Shown here: positions 52,401 to 64,000 of the stretch, piece by piece
Position numbering within the stretch: the first letter of the stretch is position 1
How the letters are laid out: each line of letters opens with the position of its first letter
Assembly: GCF_014905175.1 (NCBI RefSeq)
Contig: NC_057793.1
Location: 7,378,001 to 7,442,000 of the forward strand
Reading direction: 5' to 3'
Length of the DNA stretch: 64,000 nucleotides
DNA from: Aphidius gifuensis
Taxonomy: Eukaryota > Arthropoda > Insecta > Hymenoptera > Braconidae
The notes under the pieces: generated by a model
Told to the model about the DNA's origin: nothing
Databases searched by the model: none
Seen by the model: only the letters and a program-made list of their open reading frames with translations
Program-made: the position numbers and the translations under genes

Positions 52401-55400
52401 TAAATCATAGTTTCGTGAAATTCAAAAATTATACTATTAAAACCATACAATTATTATTAATAAATTCTAGTACTACAAGGTCTTGTATTTAAAAAAAATA
52501 AAAGTAAATTATAAATAAAATAATGAGATTGAAAAAAGACATAATATTTTTGTGAGTTAATATATCCAGTTTTATTGTCAAACAAGCACCAGTACTCAGC
52601 ATAAAAGTAGATCAAAGTAATTGTCTTTCTGAATTTTAGTGTTTACGACACTATCGTGATGCTGATATTGAACATAAACACCCACATATACCACTACATA
52701 TATAAAAAAAAAACTCAGATATTTAACCCTCTGGAAAAATGTCATTTTTTATAAATAAAAAAATTTAAATTCACTCATTTGTCCAAGTCTAAAGAATAAA
52801 GAAAAATATATATAATTTTTTTTTTTTCATATTTGTTTTATAAATTATAATATATAAATATCGTGACGAAAATATTTATTGTATTTTATTATTATTATTA
52901 TTCTATTTTTATATATGCATGAAATTTTTTTATAAGGGTAAAAATATATCAAATAATTTTTAGGCTTTTTCTATGTTCTACTTATTTAGAGGGTAAAAAA
53001 ATTGAGCAATATTTTCACGTTTATTATTTGAAAAATGTTTCAGCAGTGTTTTATATACATTTACTACCTTTTGTTCTTTTTTTTTTGTTTTTTTTTTTTT
53101 ACTGCAAACCGATACAATGTATTTTTTCAAAAGGTAAAAAGTTTGCTTTATAAATTAGATATCGAGTGTCGATTGTGTTTGCTTTTTTTTGTGCTGCAAC
53201 AATAGTGTTACAAACAAAAAAATAAAAAATAAAAAAGCGATATTTTTAGTTAAATTTTTGAAATAATTATTATCATTATATATTGAAAATATAAAATAAA
53301 TAAAATTTTAGAATGTAAATGGAGTTTTCATGTTGAAAAAAAAATATATATTTATATTTAGACATTTTGGGGAAGAGAATTATTTAGTATATATTTTCGT
53401 ATGTAATTCTCATGGGAAATTATGTTCTCATCCAGTAATACTGGCCTTTTTTTTTTTTTTTTATATTCTTTGTTACTTTGATCATCAAATTTTTTGTCAC
53501 CCCTCTTTCCCATTTTTTTTTTTATTTATATTTTTATAACCTACACATAATTGAATACATTTTCCATAATAAAAAATTATTAATTTTTAAAAATACTTCT
53601 TAAATAAAAATTTTATATTTTCTATTTCTTTGACATTAATTTTCTTGTAAAACTTTAAAATCTTTTTTTTTTTTTTAAATTGAAACACTTTATATTTCTT
53701 ATGCTAACTTAAAACTTTATAAATCAAATTTTCCATCCATTTTTACTCAAAAAAAAAATGTTATAATAATAATTTTCAAATAATTTTTTATCATAATAAT
53801 TTATTTATCTTCTCTTTTACCATTTTTTTGAATAATTTTCTTTTAAAATATATTTACGAGAATAGTTTCATGTTGATGAATTATTGTTTGAGAGTATCTG
53901 TATTTGAATACCAGACAATTGTTCAGTTAATCGAAATGTTTTCTTTGATAAATTCATAGCCAAAACTACTTTAGTATATTAAGTACGATGTGAATTTTGA
54001 ATTTATGTTTTACTTTAGTTGCTCAATAAAGCTAAACATCTACCACTTGTGATTGTTGATTATATATTTTGATGTATTTCAACAACACACGTTTAAACTT
54101 TCACATAGTTTCTAAACAATATAAACAATGTTTTAAATTATCCCAAAATATAATCATAATAAATCATTAAAACAATCTTTATACCTTGTTTGAAAAAAAA
54201 AACATAAATTATATTATGTTGGACAAATTTTTTTAATTATTATCGTGTAAACTTTGTTTCAAATTTAATTAGAAGTATCAAGAGTTTTGAAAGCTCCATG
54301 TACTTGTTACGTTTAACCACTGAAAACTTTGACTATGTAAACTTCAATCCATGTCATCGATATGTTATTATTTTGGATCATGTTGGTGATTGACTTTTTG
54401 TCAATAAAATGTACTCGGCATTTAAAGTTAGATAAATTAGTCTCTTTCATTATCGGCCTTATTGTTCAATATATACAAAAGATAAATGCCATAAAAAAGT
54501 TAATTGTATGTATTTTGTAAATTATTAAACAATGTCTTTGTATAAATTTGATATTTATATAATCTTGAAAATAATTTACACGATTAAATTTTTAAATATT
54601 TTCCTTATTTTTCATCTGATGGAATAAATTATTTAAATTAAAACGAGAAAATTCACTTGAAAAAAAAGACTTGTTTATTTATATTTTTATTTTTTTGTGG
54701 GCAATTAGTGACATAGATGAAGTCCTGCTGGGTAAATGAATGACCCGAGGATTTGCGCTTGATCGATAAGGGCGCAATTACGAAAGCAATTATCAGCCAG
54801 GATATCAACGTGATAGTGTGTGTTGTCTGTCTATTGGATACTGATTCTATCTTGCCACACAATATCAGCAAGTTTTCACTCATTCATTTGTTACTAATTG
54901 CCTCGATAATTTTTTTTTATTTATCTATTTTTTCTATTTTATAAAATGTCGATATAAATTTAACAAACAAATTTATTGTACTTGTTTAAATATATATTAC
55001 GCTGGGACTTTTCACATTTCATCAACCTGCAGAAAATGAACAAACTGTAAATTTAAAATTTGTCACTACGTTTGTAAATTGATTTTTACGTGTGATCTTT
55101 TTTACAATGGGTTAGTTAAAATGTCAACTAGTAATTGTTGTTTTTTTATTTTTTTTTTTGTCAATAAAAAAAAATTGACTGTTGCATTTTTAGATAAATA
55201 TTTCCAACTGATAAAATCAGATAACACTGGCTAGTTTTAAATATTTTGAATATTTAAAAATAATAATAATTTAACATAAAAATAAACACCTAATATCGTA
55301 AATATTATTTGGAAGTTTTTTCGTGTTTTAAAACTTTTAAGTGCAATAAAATTTCAGTCTAAAAACCATGGTTATGCAGCCATTAAAGTCGCAAGTTTAT

Positions 55401-58400
55401 GAAAAAACTTTAAGAAATACTTTGGCAATAAAAATAAATAAATAAAAAAAAAAAAATGTTATTACTTTGAAGACGTGTCAATCTCAAGGGATATAATCAA
55501 AAAATAAAAAAAAGTAAGATGTAATAATATTTTTTCCTGGCGTTGTAAAATATTTTACAAAAAGATTTGTTTATTTAAAATAACTGGAGAAAAGTTTTTA
55601 GGGAAAATTAAGCTTTTAAGCATGTTTTCTCCAGTCCAATAATATTTAATTCAGTAGTAGTATTGCATTCCTTTTGATAAATATAAATACAATAAAAAGA
55701 GTAAAATAAATACTTAATAAATGAATAAATACATGAATAAATAAACAAATAAATAAACTTTAAATATTTTTCATGACAAATTCTTACTTCATTTGAAATA
55801 TTTTTATTTGTATATTTATAAATAAATTTTTTTTTATGGTTGAAATTTCAGGTTAATAAATATCTCGAATATTTGTTTCATAAAATTAAACCGCAATGAC
55901 GAATAACAATTTATTCAGTGAATTTATAGAAGCACTAAAGTGGCAATGCCTCGAGCAAATATAAAAATAAAATTCAACAACTAAAATATCTGCTAACTCG
56001 TTTTTATTTATTTTTTATTTTTTTATTTTTTACCATAATATCTCGAGAATATATAAGACTATTTTTTTTTATTTCTAGTACAATATACAAATATGAATAA
56101 ATCATGCAAAATTTAAATATAAGTATTTTTTTAAAAAATATATTTTCATAAAACATTAGATGCATTTTTTAAATTAATTTTAAATTTTATTTATTGATCA
56201 AATGTTTAATTCATGATGAGTATTATTGAAATACTAACTATCATTTAATACATTTTCAAATACAATAAAAATATATTAAAATTTTTTTTCTATTTTTATA
56301 AATAATTGTCAATAAAAAGTATTAATTTTTTATACTTTTAAAAATATTGATTCAATTTATTTATGATTTTTTTAAATATTTTAAAAAGCAGCATATTTTT
56401 CAGCTGTATAAAATTAATAAATAAAATAAATGGTCGAGTGAATTTGGTCAGTCAGTTGAATTAAAATTCAATGCGCTCTGAATATTTTTTTGCATAAGTT
56501 TTTTTAAATAATATACATATTTTTTTCATATGAAAAATTCACCACCAAATTGCATTTTGTTGATCATTAAAAAAAAAAAACATTTTGAATTTAATTTTAG
56601 CCAACAATCCCCGACCAATTTTAACCTTCATCATGGCTTTCGTTATTTCATTTTCATCTTGGCAATTTTTTACATTTTTTAATCATCTTTTTTTCCCTTT
56701 TTTTTTTATTCTATTTTCATTCGTCTATTTATTTTTATTTTATACTATTTCTGTCAGGTAAAATGAATCTAAGGTTGATATCTTGAAAAAATGAGAATTG
56801 CTTATTTCATATTTTTTTCACTGAATTTAATAATTTTTTTTTAATTCAGTAGTTCAGCCACATGTATGGTCAGACATGCTTTTTTTCCCAACTAAATTAA
56901 ATAATAAGAATAAAATAAAACATCATTAAATTATCATTTTTAAATTGAATGTAAAATTTGAAAAAAAGTCAATAAATTTTTACTGAAATTTAGAAAATAG
57001 ATCATATTTAAATTCAATATTTAAAATACGATTTTTTTAAAAATAAATTAATGTCATTATTTTCATTCACTAAACAAAAAAACCATGTACATATAATATT
57101 AAATTATCAAATTTAAATAAATTATTTAATTAACAAATTTAATGGATGCTTTTTTCATACAGAAAATAAAAAGGGAGTGTATATATTCTCGAGTTAAAAA
57201 AATAAAAAAACGTTGAAAAACTATAGCTGAGTTATAAATCTGAATTTCGATATTCATATAACACAGTTATACACGTAACATATCATATATGATATCACCA
57301 GGGTGCTTTAAATAAAAGGAGTGGTGAAATAAAAAAATAAAAAAAATAATAATAAATAAATAGAGGTTGAGCACATGCGGTTGCCTCGCAACAATCATTC
57401 ACCCTTTATTGTTATAACTTTTCACAGCCCTCAATTACAACCCATTCACAGAGAGATTCTATTTTTCGATTGTCTAGTTATGACTTTTCGTTTTTTTTTT
57501 TTCCCTTATATTATGTTCATTTTAACTGCTCAACTACTCTTGATGTATAAAATTCTTTATCTTCTATTTTAAATTCAATTTATTCATTTATTCAAATATT
57601 TACGAGTTTCATTTTAAATATTTTTTTTTAACTGACAAAAATAGGAACAAAAATATATGGCTTAATTGGTTTTTCGCTTTTTTTTTATTTTTGTTTATCA
57701 AGTTTATTTCTTGAGACAATATTCCAAAGTGAATTACTTAATCAATTACATTTTTTTTTTTTCTCTTTACGAACGTCGAAAATTATGAGAAATTAAATTA
57801 ATACTTTGGCATTCAAAATGTAGAACAAATTTGAAATAGTATTAATTTAAGAAAAATAAAAATACATAATATTGCATAGTTTAAATTAACTTATACCAAT
57901 TTCAGTTGAATAGTTGAATACGAGTGAAACGAATCAACGTTAATGCCCACAGACGAGTTAATTTTATGAAAAGGTTTATGTGAAATAAAAAAAAAAAATG
58001 GTAATAATATATACAGGAAATAAAAAGAATAATTATTTATTCAAAAATGTAAAGTGAATTTAAAATTGCATCTAAATGAAAAAAAAAAATGTATCAATTC
58101 ATTCAAAATTTTATTCTAGGAGGAGGATTTTATTTAAATAATCTTTTGAATTTGTTTTTTAATTAATTTTTTTTTTAGTTCACAAAATCATATTGTTCTC
58201 TAGAATCATTATCACATGCTAATAATTATTATTTTTCGTTTCTTTTTTTATTTATTTACCAGGGTCTTGTAAAAAAAAAAAAGTTGAATAATTTTATTTT
58301 TTATGAGTAACTATTGTTCTCGTGATAATAAAAAAAAAATATTTTAAATTTTTAAATTTTAAATGGTGCTGTGGTTATGATAGCCCAGTGTCGTATTTCA

Positions 58401-61145
58401 AATATAAAATAATAACAATTGAATAAATATAATGATGAATTAGGACAATGAAAAAATAAAATATAAATTTTTATAAATTGTAATAAGAAAAATTTAATGA
58501 AAAAAAAAAATAATCATTATACTTTTTATATATATCTTGTCTCATTTATTTTTATTATTTTGTTTACAATGACATTAAATGCTTGTCATTAGTTAAGGGT
58601 CAAAAAAGACATTGTTTCAAAACAATCAAATAAAGTTTTATACAAACGATCCGGAAAATACGAATGAAGGAATATAATTTTTTATTTTATCCACAAAACT
58701 TTTTTTTTTTTTTTTTATACATTGACGAGTTTAATTTATTATTATTATCTTTTTTTTTTTTTCGTTTCATTTTGAAGTAATCTCTCGTTGACTCAGATTA
58801 AATTCAGCTATAGCGTTGAGAATGTTTTTTAATATACATTTGGGGTCGACTGAAAATAAACCAAGAAAAAAAGGTATATTAAAAAAAAAATAGAAAATAA
58901 ATCAAAATGACAATAATAAATTTTAGTTTATATATTATTATTATATTAAAACCAAATTTTCTGCTTTATTATATTGTCATTTGATATTTAAATTTAAAAA
59001 AATTATTAAAACTTTTTTAATTGAATTAATTGCATCTTTTTATAGAGAAAAATCATTAAAATTTCTATATTTAATTTATTTTTATCTAAATAAAAAAATT
59101 AAATTGAATTTATATTCAGATGACATTGTCCATTGAACAAAATTCATTATGAATAAATAAGTTTCAACAACAAAATTATAAATTAAAAAAATGATATTAA
59201 AAAAAAATTTTACAATTGATTTTTCTTGTTAATAAATAAATATTAAATAATAATTATGTGAAATTATATAAATCAGCTTTCATTGTTTAATTAAACCGGT
59301 AATTTTAATTGTAAATATTCTGTAAATTATTTTTATTTTAAATATAATACATAGTAATAATTTTGTAAGTCAATACAATATATTAACTTTTAAATTTATT
59401 TTTCATTATTTGAATAATCAGTAAATTTATTACACAGTCATAACTAAATATGAGTATTTAAATTATTCAATAAATAATTAATAATATATTCCAAATTGTA
59501 TTATTTTAATTGTTGATAATTAAATTGTATAATATACTTTTGATAAATTATCAATGATTTTTTATTTATCCAAGTAGATATTTAATATTTTTAATTTCAA
59601 AAAAATATTAATAATGAATAAATTTATATAAAAAAAAATAATATCCATATTTAAAATAAAAAATCAAACAATGATTAATAGTCAAATTCGTAATTAACAA
59701 TAAAGTGTCTCAAAGAATTTTTATTATTTGACTGTTAAAGTTACTTAAGCAAGAATTAAACCCACCCAACTTTCTCAACAAGGATTTAGTCTAGTTGAAA
59801 TGTAGTTCTGAATAATGGCTAGCATGATAAAGAGACATATAAACATTGTAAAGGACCAGATTAAGTATAAAACAGAATAAAGGTCAATCCAAGCGTGAAA
59901 CACAACACACCTGTAGCACTTCTGTTCATCCAAAACTTTACAAGATATTTTCTCACAGCTTAACTATTTTCTTTCATGTAGCTCTCCATTTGACCTATAA
60001 ATATTGACAATTTTCTACTCTATCTATATATCATCATCCATTTACCATTTGCACTTTAACTAACTAACATTTTTTTTTCTTTTTTTTTTTTTTTGTAAAT
60101 AAAAGCCAATTGTTTAAATTATCAATTTAATTTTGATAATATCTTTTATAAAGTATATTTTATTTATCATATTTCAGATTTATGTGTGATGAAGCTAGAT
60201 GATTGTAATTTCCATTAACCTGATATTTTAATTAAACTTAAAATTCATAACAACAACACAAAAGAGAATTTTCAAATAATATTAACATTGTCAAGTTGTA
60301 CAACTAAATAAGTGAGTAATTTTTTTGTTAAATAATTAATAATACAATCTATTTGTGAGATAAAAAAATTTATATTTTCATGGAAATTGATTTTATAAAA
60401 AAAAATCGAGTGACATTTAAATTGGTCAGCTGAATACGTGATGTGCATTGGTGTATTGATAAATTTAAATCACAGACAGTCAAAAAGAAACGTGATATGA
60501 AAATATAAATCATAAAAAATATGTACATCATATTTATTTAATATTCACATGGAAACAATATATTTTTTATCTCATGTAAAAATATGATTTTATTTTTATA
60601 AAAAAGAGGTTTTTTTAAATATTTAAAATCAAATTTTCATCACAGTTTCACAGTATCTTGTCTTGATGATATTTAAAATTAAAAAAAAAAAAAACAAGTA
60701 GGTATGTTGTTTTTGGTGGAAAAAAAAAATATTATAAATGATAAATAAATGTTGAATGAGATGATGAAAAATAATTTGACACAGTGATGATAGAGAGTAC
60801 AAGCTAACTGATAATAATTATGATAAAGTAGATCATAGATATTCATAATATAACTGATGACTAGCCACATGTTCTATACATTAATTGTAGTGCTACACAT
60901 ATTGTGAGGTTTCACACTGATGTGCAAGCTGCACTGGGTTATTCATCACACATTCTGTCGGGGAAATATGATTTAACTTGTTGTGCCTTGGTTATATAAT
61001 CTATTTGAATATAACAGAATAAGTTAATGAAATTTATTCATCAACTGTTTGATTGTTGAATTATTGTTTTTGTTATAAAAACTTTTGAAATATATTTGTC
61101 TTGATTGATTAAATTGTTGATTAACAATTATTTTTTTTTTTTTTT
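52401..61145. other. AT-rich intergenic DNA, no gene recognised
   Basis: About 8.7 kb without a gene I can support. GC-richer islands occur near 52600-52700, 54700-54870, 57360-57480, 59740-60010 and 60860-61010. At 54700-54870 both strands have a 60-75 codon open frame, but neither resembles a known family. A small inverted repeat (tagtgt/acacta) lies near 52638-52654. Confidence 0.45.
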
Positions 61146-61415
61146 TATAAAAACGACTACTGTCATTAATCTTCTGGACATTGGTTGACGTCTTTCCAAC
61201 TTGCTTTCATTGAATTTGTTGGCATTTTTTTCTCGCTGTTGTCAATGAAAGAAATAAATTTTCATTTTTCAATTAAATTCTATTTTCAAGATTTTTATAA
61301 AAATTCTCCTGGGAAAACGCATTGGTAAATATTTTTTAAATTTGCCCGGCAAATAAAGATAAGTTCATTTTCAAAAAAATTTTCATCGTGGTCTAAGCAT
61401 TATTTATTACAAAAA
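61146..61415. repeat. Unclassified dispersed repeat, copy 2
   Basis: Same start (ataaaaacgac, then ctgtcat) as the copy at 52004, then aagatttttataaaaattct, a gaaaacgcattggtaaatat module and an end reading taagcattatttatta. It has one module where the other copy has two, so the copies differ by internal duplication or deletion. Confidence 0.6.
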
Positions 61416-62014
61416 AAAATATAAATCGTATTTTCGATATTTTATTTTTAAAAAAATTTATAAAACATTTTTTTTATTTAAATAATAAATATTTATTATA
61501 ATTAATATAAACTTTAAATTTTAAAAATTTATTAACTTCAAAGTTTTTTAATAATCATTTACATAGATATTTCTTTTTTCTTTTTAATTATAAATTTATA
61601 GTGTTAATAATTATGCAGCTAAATATGTATACTGAAAATATTTACATTGTTATAAATTTTTAATTAAAAAAGATCAATAAACCTGTAAAACTTTTATAAT
61701 AAATATTTTATATAATAACAATTAATCCTGCAAATAATACTAATACTATCTGATTGATAAAATAAATAAGTATAAAAGCTTCAAGTAGATTTGTAGAAAA
61801 AAAAAAAAAAGTTATCACGTAATAATCAGGTTGAGTTTACGCATAGGAAAATCAATAAATTAACGATAGTATCACGTGTCTCAAGTTTATCCCACCGGAA
61901 AAATTGGGCCAATATTTTAAAAACTTTTTGACATCAATACGTGGATATATTTTAAACAGCTTACATTTATTTTTTTTATACCTCAACCACAAATTGATCG
62001 AAAAGAAAAAACAA
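61416..62014. other. AT-rich spacer, nothing recognised
   Basis: About 600 bases between the second dispersed-repeat copy and the hairpin cluster. They are mostly A and T with no supportable reading frame or RNA gene. A somewhat GC-richer patch occurs near 61810-61910. Confidence 0.5.
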
Positions 62015-62065
62015 AAATTTCAACACTTGAAATAATTGAAACAATTATTTCAAGTGTTGAAATTT
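62015..62065. repeat. Perfect 24-bp inverted repeat, 3-base loop
   Basis: The left arm (62015-62038) and right arm (62042-62065) are exact reverse complements around an aaa loop. The core reads caacacttgaaataattg on the left arm. A much shorter inverted repeat (ttcaatt/aattgaa) follows immediately at about 62067-62082. This may be a cruciform-forming site, a foldback remnant of an element, or a hairpin RNA. Confidence 0.9.
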
Positions 62066-62159
62066 GTTCAATTTTAATTGAAACAATTAAACGAAGCCTC
62101 CATTTACAACATGTGTATAAAAGATTGAAGCGTTTAGAAGCTGCGGATTTATAAAGCGT

Positions 62160-62225
62160 TATATCCAAGAAGACTAGAAAGACCATAATCATCATTAGGG
62201 GTCTCTAAAAGTCTTCTTGGTTATA
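62160..62225 (+). ncRNA. Candidate pre-miRNA-like hairpin
   Basis: A 66-nt imperfect hairpin. An 11-bp perfect stem (ccaagaagact 62165-62175 with agtcttcttgg 62210-62220) is extended outward by 4 bp past one U-U mismatch. It continues inward with aga/tct and gacc/ggtc separated by small bulges, leaving a loop of about 15 bases. Size and shape fit an insect pre-miRNA. I do not recognise the mature sequence as a known family. The strand is arbitrary, since the reverse complement folds similarly. Confidence 0.4.
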
Positions 62226-62265
62226 TTTATAAAAACGCGGCGTCATCATATCATCATAGATAATA

Positions 62266-62335
62266 TATGGTAGAATCGGTAGATTATTAGAATTTATGAT
62301 GTTCACCTAATTACAGGATGACTATATCTACCATA
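62266..62335. other. Third inverted repeat of the cluster
   Basis: A 9-bp perfect stem, tatggtaga (62266-62274) with tctaccata (62327-62335), encloses 52 bases with a weak inner stem (attag/ctaat). The surrounding 62090-62460 is GC-richer than the neighbouring DNA. It is weaker as a fold than the hairpin at 62160. Confidence 0.35.
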
Positions 62336-63854
62336 CAACCAGAACACAGGTCCCAAATGCAAAATTTGAACTTGTATATATAGTAACGATGATCTACATG
62401 TCCACATGCGAGAAACAATCCACCACTTTTTGTAAAACACCACATAGCGGTGACAAAGTATATTAAGTAAATTTATATATGTGGTATTTGTTAATTAATT
62501 TTTTTTGTCGATAGATTATAATTTAATAAAAAAAAAAAAAAAATAAACGAAATCTTTTCTTATTATTTATCTTCAAAATTATTTCATTTATAAATTATTG
62601 ATTAATAAATTTTTTTTTCATTTATTCTCGACTTTAATTAATACACAGAAATACTTGTTGAATAATTCAATTAAATAAATCATTCATTATTGTTGTTATT
62701 ATATATTGTAATTACATTTGGAATATTACAAACACGTATTTCGTATTTACTCTGGCTCATGTTTTTTTATTTATTTAATTTTGTATATACATTTGTAATT
62801 ATTATTTTTTTTTTTTTATTTGAAATGTCCATGTTTGAAATTATTTAGTGAATTATAATTATTATCCAAACAACTCGGATAACCAGTGTCGAATTTGTCC
62901 GCAATATCAGACAACAGAAATTGTAAATTATTTCACTGAGTCAATTTATGTTTTGCATGTTATGAGCACATAATATTATAATTAAAAAATTTCTTGTTGA
63001 GTTAGCACAACTAGTAACTACAAAAAAAAAAAAACTGGAAAAAAAAAAGTTTATACATCATCCACGATAAAGAATTAACAATTTTTTTTTTTTGTTTACT
63101 TAACTGGACATGGTCAATTTGGGTCAGAGACATGCGTGACAGTTATTGGCCTCTAGTGTCTTTATTATCTAAATTATTATTAACAATATTGATTGAGTAT
63201 AAAGTCAAACAGTTCCGGGTAAATAAGAAAACAAAAAAAAAAATTAATTTACTATTTGTTTTATCAATTTGTAATATTATTTCTTAAAAAATAAAAATTG
63301 GGTGATGAAATTTCATCGCTCAAATAATTTATTTTATCAGTTATAAAAATTAAAAAATTATTGAATTTTTATATGATATTATTATACAGATTAATATTCA
63401 ATCAATAAATTATTTTAGATTCAAAATTCAGGTACACAAAATTATATACAAACTGTCACTCTTGAATCATGTTAAACATTATATAAAGTTTTTGCATTTG
63501 AACAAATATGAATCCACTAAAATTTTTGCCACCTATTCATGAATTATTCATATTATTTAAATTTTCATATAATAATTTAAAGGTTATTTCATATACTGAG
63601 TATAAACTTTATTAAACTTTCAATGAAAATAAATGAAAAATACCAAAAACTAATTTTTATATTTCAAAGATTTATTTTTGATTTGATTTTATAATTTTTT
63701 TTTTTAAATTAAATTATTTGTCATATAAAAAATCGAGGAAAATAAAAACTACTTGTCGATTTTTATTGAGAGTTATAAGAGTAACGAGTGATAGAAAAAC
63801 AAAGGGGTGTTAAAATAAGTGAAAGACTAAATGAAGGACTTCATATACACAAAG
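62336..63854. other. AT-rich DNA, no gene recognised
   Basis: A GC-richer tail of the hairpin island runs to about 62460 and another patch lies at about 63100-63220. No reading frame or RNA gene could be supported. Confidence 0.45.
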
Positions 63855-63905
63855 GCAATTGGCCATTATGTCTTTCGAAAGACAAAGACTTGGATCAATC
63901 CAATC
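63855..63905. repeat. Cluster of short palindromes near right edge
   Basis: A 16-bp perfect palindrome, tgtctttcgaaagaca (63869-63884), is followed by ttggat-ca-atccaa (63890-63903). It is preceded by the near-palindrome ggcaattggcc. Closely spaced dyads of this kind often mark binding sites for dimeric factors; this is inference. Confidence 0.6.
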
Positions 63906-64000
63906 CAGATAAAAAGTATCACTTTTTTTTTTAATTAATTTATTTTTTTATTATTAATTTGCAAGTCAATATTAAAATAAAAAATAATACTATGTACAAC

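Noticed and set aside
54653..54883. Minus-strand 76-codon frame with a hydrophobic stretch
   Set aside because: It is overlapped by an equally open plus-strand frame, with no homology; recorded only as an island.

Overview
The window is a very AT-rich eukaryotic segment with long A and T runs. It carries intron-containing genes with short introns (mostly 60-190 nt) and canonical GT-AG splice sites. The gene families (CYP9-type cytochrome P450s, insect muscle troponin C, surface leucine-rich-repeat proteins) point to an insect. The extreme base composition and protein style suggest a hymenopteran, possibly a small braconid (aphidiine-like) parasitoid wasp; that placement is inference, not proof. 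I find seven protein-coding genes, all on the minus strand. I see no rRNA, tRNA, CRISPR array, transposase or viral gene.

Layout: (1) 1-7,560 has no gene I can support; a GC-richer island lies at 160-610. (2) 7,560-16,960 is a tandem array of three paralogous CYP9-like P450 genes (504, 505 and 500 aa). Each has three exons at identical positions, and each lies in a larger duplicated unit that also carries its 5' flank and distal non-coding DNA. (3) 16,960-35,080 is about 18 kb of gene-free AT-rich DNA with scattered GC-richer islands and one 20-bp tandem repeat. (4) 35,081-37,918 holds two adjacent troponin C genes (152 and 157 aa) with the same five-exon phase pattern. By EF-hand content, one has two intact calcium sites (F2-like) and the other one (F1-like). 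(5) 39,132-41,277 encodes a 671-aa single-pass leucine-rich-repeat membrane protein. (6) 44,451-48,021 encodes a 488-aa secreted leucine-rich-repeat protein with a C-terminal signal typical of a GPI anchor, in seven exons. (7) 48,022-64,000 has no gene I can support, but contains copies of an unclassified dispersed repeat (52.0-52.4 kb and 61.1-61.4 kb), a cluster of hairpins at 62.0-62.34 kb including a pre-miRNA-like fold, and a group of palindromes at 63.86-63.90 kb.

Function: the P450 trio is the kind of local expansion usually tied to xenobiotic or lipid oxidation in the endoplasmic reticulum. The paralogs differ most in substrate-recognition regions, while the scaffold and the last intron are nearly invariant. 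The troponin C pair looks like a matched set of calcium sensors for different muscle types. The two leucine-rich-repeat genes are neighbours but not close paralogs: one has a transmembrane helix and a cytoplasmic tail, the other a GPI-type tail. No pathway links the four blocks. The most novel leads are the hairpin cluster near 62 kb, the conserved in-frame intron splitting the P450 heme loop, and the dispersed repeat family.
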